Source: Labia minor | Lineage: Eukaryota > Arthropoda > Insecta > Dermaptera > Spongiphoridae | NCBI GenBank assembly: GCA_963082975.1 | Contig: OY720348.1 | Span: 55,145,564 to 55,209,563, forward strand | DNA: 64,000 nt | Direction: 5' to 3' | Part shown: in pieces, positions 58,541 through 64,000 of the stretch | Layout: every line of letters begins with the position of its first letter | Numbering within the stretch: position 1 is the first letter of the stretch | Position numbers and translations under genes: made by a program | Notes under the pieces: model-generated | Databases searched by the model: none | What the model saw: the letters and a program-made list of their open reading frames with translations, nothing else | Told to the model about the DNA's origin: nothing

Positions 58541-58971
58541 TACAAATTTTAGATGGCTTGAACTATTCCAAGACAAAGAGAGTGTAAATTTAGGTGATAA
58601 AGTGTCTGTTTGTGCGCGTCAGTAATGGCTACCAAACTAATCCACGTTTTACCGCTAGTATTTATTTCTCCAATTACTTGGGGGGTGGGAGTGGGGCAGG
58701 GGAAGAGGGGAGAGGCGCCAAAAAGTTCTATTAATCCAATAGGTTACATTACGAATCAGAAAATAAACTGCGCATATTATCTATTCGTCAATTCAATAGG
58801 ATCATGAATTATATATATATATATATTAATTCATTTTTTTATATATTAAATAATTGAAATTTTATAAATACTATGTATATACTAGCTGCTAGGAGCGCCT
58901 TCGGCGCTCTTCACACCTAGACGGGGGCTCCGCCCCCTGTACCCCCGAGTGTTACATAGTATTTGGTTGAA
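58541..58971 (+). repeat. R1 repeat, copy f (free of pol)
   Basis: Counterpart of copies b and d. Confidence 0.8.
58866..58964 (+). other. 99-nt cloverleaf-like palindromic element, copy 6
   Basis: Identical stems; gctagg linker. Confidence 0.85.
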
Positions 58972-59452
58972 TTTAATTAATCTTTTTTGTTTTATATTTT
59001 TGTTATTTTAATTACTTCTTTATATTTCACAAATGAAAATATTTAAACAAAATAACTGATTTGAATTTGTATATAGAATTTCTCCCTCTCTTCGATATTG
59101 ACAATCATAAGAGAAGGGTCTGGACTTCCGCATTTTAGAATAAATTGCTCAAAAAATTTACTATTTTTTTTCAATTAAGAAAATTCGTAATTATATTATT
59201 TAGATTTAATTTTAAAAAAAATGTGGAAAAAGTTATTTTTAATTGTTTTCTCAATGAAAATTTAGTAAGGATTTAATTTATTAATTTGAATGATTGTTTT
59301 TAAATTTAATTAAATTTTAATACAATAAAATGAATACTTATAGAAACTATTTAGGCAATTTATTCCAATTTATTATGCTATAAAATAATATAATAATTTT
59401 CTTAATATATTTTTATTTTTAAACAAATTAGTTTTTAATCTCATTTAGTACT

Positions 59453-59456
<4 letters not shown>

Positions 59457-59503
<47 letters not shown>
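59457..59503. repeat. (TA)n tract at the empty insertion site, unit 3
   Basis: Unbroken, as in unit 2. Confidence 0.9.
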
Positions 59504-59504
<1 letters not shown>

Positions 59505-59937
59505 GGTATATACTGATATATGTTTTTGAACTTGAAAAATATCCACATGACTTTGAAAGGCGAATCAAACTGTTTAAGTCTCATGAGGAAATTCAATTTA
59601 TGTATTTTTTTATTAATTAAGATAAATTAATAAATAGTATTTAAAAATATTAAAATCAAAATATTTATTTCAGGGTGACTTAATTATTAGATTTTGGAAT
59701 ATATATTTATAGCTTACTATATATATTTTTTATATAATAATCTCTTAAAAACAATTTTCATTTTTTAAATTACTATTTATTTAAATAGATAAAATTAAAA
59801 AACATTAAATCATAATTTCTATTAAAATATTAAATAAGTTTGACCTAATTTATGAAATAAATTAATATAATTATTTTTACTATGATTTAAATATTTTAAA
59901 TGATATTTAATTAATTAAAAACTTATAATAAATTAAA

Positions 59938-60943
59938 TATTTTAATAATCCAGCCAATTGATAAAACATGAACAGTGACTTCGAATTGAAATAGACATCA
60001 GATGAATTCTTATTAAATGTTTTATAATGATAAATAATTTATGGTTTATTCAAATTATATAAAAAGCCTTAAAAAGTGCCATGCATCAGAATAATCTCGA
60101 ATAAATATAAAAATACATTATATTATTATTTAGATTATCCCAGTATAAAATATAAATAAAAAAAATTTATTCTTATGTAATATATTGAAAAAAGATTTTT
60201 ATAAGTTTATATAGAACTATATAATTTTATTTTTTTGTTATTTATTTAAATTAAAATATTTTAAATTAATATTAAATAGAATAAATACATATGGAAGTTA
60301 TATTATACGTATATAATTAAATGAAAAGAATGAAAAATTATTTTGTGACAATTTTACAATGATAATTGTGAGGAGGAGTTGAGAGGGTTGTAATTGGTTA
60401 TCGCGAGTTAGAATAAATGATAATAAACCTCACCCCGAGGTTGAATTTTGACAAGAACAGCGCCGCTCGCCGAGCGCCCTGGCTATGCGAGCGCACTCAC
60501 ACACGAACACTGATAGACTGACTACCGCTCGAGCGGCTGGCTAAGAAGAGCCCCTGGCATTTAGGCAACCCGCTTCGCTAGTTTCCAAATTTAAAATTTT
60601 CATATTTAAAGTACCTGGATTATCCAGCAGCCGCTCAGAAGAATAAAAATGTATACTTTACTAAGTGTTTTAATAATATTAATTAATTTTAATAATATTC
60701 TTAAATTTGAATTAGTAAATTGATTGAGTATATTGATTTATTATGATTATACTCTCTTCTGGTATTTTTATCTTATAATTAAATAATAATTATTATTTAT
60801 ATATATACAATCTATATATTTATTGAATAAACCATAAATTAATATTTATTATAAAACATTTAATAAGAAATCATTTGATGTCTATTTCAATTCGAAGACA
60901 CTGTTCATGTCATGCTTTATCAATTAGCTGGATTATTAAAATA
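59938..60943. mobile_element. Foldback element 2 with GC-rich core, unit 3
   Basis: Same arms and core as in unit 1. Confidence 0.65.
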
Positions 60944-61271
60944 TATAAACTTTATATTAATTTTAATCTTAATTTAAATTATCTAATTTATCATATTTTC
61001 ATTCAATTAATGTCATTTTATCATATTTATTAAATTTTTTATATGAATTAAGAAAGTTATACACATTTATTTTAAATATATATCATTTGAAATAAGTTGA
61101 CCTGTGGCCAGGTCCGAACCGATCGACGGTTTGAAATAAATTAATTTCCAGCTACAGAAACAATTTCAAATAATTTTAATATATCTATTAATGAAATAAA
61201 AAACAGATATGGATATAACATAAATATTTTTAATTTTATTTTATTTATAATATATATGTAAGACCAGGCTG

Positions 61272-61299
61272 TGACGTCATGAATGGCTGGATGACGTCA
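61272..61299. promoter_or_regulatory. Twin TGACGTCA palindromes, unit 3
   Basis: Same spacing as in units 1 and 2. Confidence 0.45.
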
Positions 61300-61451
61300 T
61301 ATAATTTTAAATCAAGAAAAAACTAATAAATATGATTTTCCCGAGGATAAAACCAATACAAAGTGCATGATATTCGTGGTGATATATAAAAAAATCTCCT
61401 CATGTGAAATTTTGTGTGAAAATAACCCTTCCCTTACTATCGTCGGTCGGT

Positions 61452-63490
61452 AAAAATATAAAAAAGAATGGGTAATTCTTAAAAGTACAGTTCCAATTAT
61501 TAATAAAGAAATAATATAAAAAAAATAATAATAAAATAAATTACTCAAATAAATTTTAAAAAAATAAAATAAATTATATAAATTAGCGTTTTGTGTGCAT
61601 TGGGAATTAATCAAGAAATCCAAATTTAGTAATGCAATAGAAATATTCTATTTATTAGAAGAATAGTTTTTCTAAATATTATTGAATAAAACTAGGAATG
61701 TGATTAAAAAAAAAAGATGCAATGGTATTTATATTCAATAGTCATCCACTCATGCATTTGGTTAAAAGTCAATATTATAAGATATGCAAAAATTTTTAAA
61801 TTCTGAGCAATGTGCAGACAAAAACCTTTTTATATATATATCTATATATATATTATTATTATAAGATAATGTCTATGTGGTTGAATTTATCAAATATCAT
61901 ATGGATTGAAATTAAAATAAGAAAAAATCTCGAGGAATCAAGTTAGTTCATAGTATGCATTGGCTGTCTACCTACAAGGGGCTTCTATCCAAAACTCTTT
62001 TTCAAGTTTTCTATTCTTTACAAACTTAATTAAAAAGAATGACAAATTCCTATCTAGCATTGAATAGTAGAATATAATTTAATAATTAGATAGAATCAAT
62101 AAAAAAAGAAATAAGAAATTGGTTGGAAAAATCTAATACAAGTAATAATTGAAAAAATATGGAGTGTCTCCACTCGATTATCTCGCAAATTAGAATCCTA
62201 AAATATGATATTTAATATTAATTATCTTCTTCATCTAAATTTACAATTTACATAATTTGTAGCATATCTCAAATTTCAAATAAACGTAATTCTCTTTATA
62301 TTTAATCAAATTTAAAGCATATTCTTTCTATAAGATATTGGAAATAAAAAATTCATTGCGTTCTTTTTAAAAGTTTGATGTGTATCTTTAGAAGAATTTC
62401 AGGAGATTTTTTTTAATAAAATATATTCGAATAAGCGTGTTTAAAATAAAATAAGGGCAGTAAAAGGGTTATTATTTGAAAAATAATTATTTGCTCTACA
62501 GTTTTCCAAAACTATCATCATTAAGGAATATTCATATTAATTTTATAAATTTTATATACTTTTGAAAAAATATTATACTGATTTAATACATATCCCGCCA
62601 TCTATTGCGATTAGTGTTGACTACATTTAAAAGTTTTATATTAAAATATTATTTTCAATATTATTCATTAAGTATATACATATATATAGCAATAATTAAA
62701 AGTAAATAAATTTAAATTAAACTGATTTAATAGTAAAATAATTATCCTTCTATTAAAGGAGAAATACAAAGGAATAAATCAAAAGAATTGAAAAATCTCT
62801 CAACCAAGAACTGAAATCTAATTTCTAAATTATGATGAAATTCAAATATCTTGTTATATACTAAGGGTATATGTTATCATTATCATCTATAATATACTAT
62901 AAAATTAAAAATTAAAATATATAATAAATACATATACAATACTTACAATGGATTGATTAATGGTAGCTAATGGAGTCGACAAACACTTCAACCGGATCAT
63001 CGTCTTCAATTCCTGGAAAACAAAGACTAATATGAAATAATGTTTTCCTGGAATAATTGATATTGGAAATCTACTCACCTTTTTAATGGATCCGTAAAAG
63101 TGAAAGATTGCCATCAACATCGATCGATGATACATGAAAAACAAGAATAAAAGACATATTTATTAAGTATGAAAATAGATTAGAATAATATTAAAATATT
63201 TCTTAAAAAAATACTTAAGTTCTCCTACTGTCCAAAAATTCTTTAAATTTTTCATATATTATCCTATTCCTATGATAGATATCCTTCAATTTCTATTAAA
63301 TAATATACATTATAAATATTCATTGAATTGAATTTCAAACATTAATGATGATATATTATAGAAATTTCTATAAAAGGATAAAATAAAATATTTCACTATT
63401 ATCTTATCTTCTTCAACTATTATTTTTTAAGTTTAAAAACGGTTTTAAATAATTTTTAATATATCAATATATGTTTTATCTATCACCATC
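61452..63490. repeat. Three-part mosaic duplication, unit 3
   Basis: 61452-61768 (foldback shoulder), 61780-63217 (E13-E15 region, with the 96 bp segment at 62406-62501; E14 copy 62947-63012, ELK/LAT type), 63218-63490 (inverted piece). Confidence 0.8.
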
Positions 63491-63510
63491 ATTATAATTA
63501 TATTCAATAC

Positions 63511-63857
63511 TGTTGATATAATTGTATTTAATTTTTCACAATTTGTCTCATTTGATATCAACTTAATATCAAAAATCTTTAACTTTATATTATATCTAAA
63601 TTTTAATCCTAAGTATTGTTATTTGTTCCTTTATTAAATTTTATATTCAGTTGCATAAAACATTCTGTTTTATTTAATCAATCCTATTTTTATTTCATTG
63701 TTTCTTTCCAGAAATTTGGATAGGAATAGTTTCGATTTAAAGGTACCTAAAGCATCTTTGTTGAGTTAACAAGATCCGATTTTCGCTTTTCCATTAGGCA
63801 CACCCCTTTTTATATTTCATTAATTAATTTCAATACAGTTTTGTCGTGTTCTGAACA
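63511..63857 (+). repeat. Candidate 5' LTR, unit 3
   Basis: 347 bp as in the other units. TGGCGAC primer-binding motif at 63867-63873; the leader with a 12-C run continues to the window end, before gag. Confidence 0.45.
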
Positions 63858-64000
63858 AAATACGACTGGCGACTTACTCTTTTATATACCTATCTTTATT
63901 TTCCTTCCATATCACGGTCATTCCAATCTAAGATAACTTTCCATTGGCTAGTTATCTTCAAACCCCCCCCCCCCAACAGCTTCCAGTTTCGAATTATTTC

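Larger units (their letters stand above)
49573..58542 (-). pseudogene. Unrecognised intron-rich gene locus, unit 3, damaged
   Basis: Same exon set, shifted 44,999-45,094 bp from unit 1. It alone among the main loci has the 96 bp segment (50035-50130), in the intron between E14 and E15. E14 (50578-50643) is GFK/LPT as in unit 2. E10 has a private synonymous AGG. Shared TGA in E5. The intronic poly(A) run is 23 A here, and the A-run near 52360 has one more A than in units 1 and 2. Confidence 0.55.
46828..64000. repeat. Tandem composite unit 3 (cut by window end)
   Basis: Third copy, running from the R1 repeat to the 5' leader of the next BEL/Pao element, where the window ends in its poly-C tract. 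Like unit 2 it lacks the LTR-like insertion. Unlike unit 2 it has the 96 bp segment, at both paralogous positions. Confidence 0.9.

Overview
The window reads as nuclear DNA of an invertebrate animal, most likely an arthropod. By eye it is about three-quarters or more A+T and full of (TA)n tracts. It carries a BEL/Pao-class LTR retrotransposon and a decayed LINE reverse transcriptase tail of the kind common in arthropods. It also contains short, well-spliced-looking exons separated by introns as short as 66-80 bp. I see no bacterial operons, rRNA or convincing tRNA genes.

Layout: the window is a head-to-tail tandem array of one composite unit. Taking the pol stop codon as the phase marker, unit 1 is 1809-25264 (23.5 kb), unit 2 is 25265-46827 (21.6 kb) and unit 3 is 46828 to past the window end. 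Bases 1-1808 are the end of the preceding unit. Each unit, left to right, holds: (a) a ~430-480 bp repeat (R1) that overlaps the pol end and contains a 99-nt cloverleaf-like palindrome; (b) a broken LINE RT tail on the minus strand; (c) a SINE/RTE-like tail; (d) a ~9 kb minus-strand locus with at least a dozen small exons, recognisable by paired splice signals and compatible reading phases, but damaged; (e) a large foldback element inside one intron; (f) a second R1 copy, abutting the first exon of that locus; (g) a second foldback element with a GC-rich core; (h) a twin TGACGTCA site; (i) a mosaic of duplicated pieces of the minus-strand locus, one of them inverted; (j) a candidate 5' LTR, primer-binding motif, gag and pol of the BEL/Pao element.

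Copies are nearly identical, so the array is young, but they differ by informative changes. Unit 1 alone has a ~945 bp LTR-like insertion in a TA tract. Unit 2 has an 825 bp in-frame deletion removing the end of gag and the protease. A 96 bp segment is present in three of six paralogous positions. Single-base variants group units 1+3 in the first ~4.5 kb of the unit but units 2+3 further on, which points to recombination or gene conversion between units.

The retrotransposon encodes gag, protease, reverse transcriptase, RNase H and integrase in one frame, broken by one TGA after the first zinc knuckle. No 3' LTR was found: the pol end runs into R1. The minus-strand gene is not one I recognise. 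It is the best candidate for the amplified passenger or driver of the array, and the R1 cloverleaf is the best candidate for an undescribed structured element.
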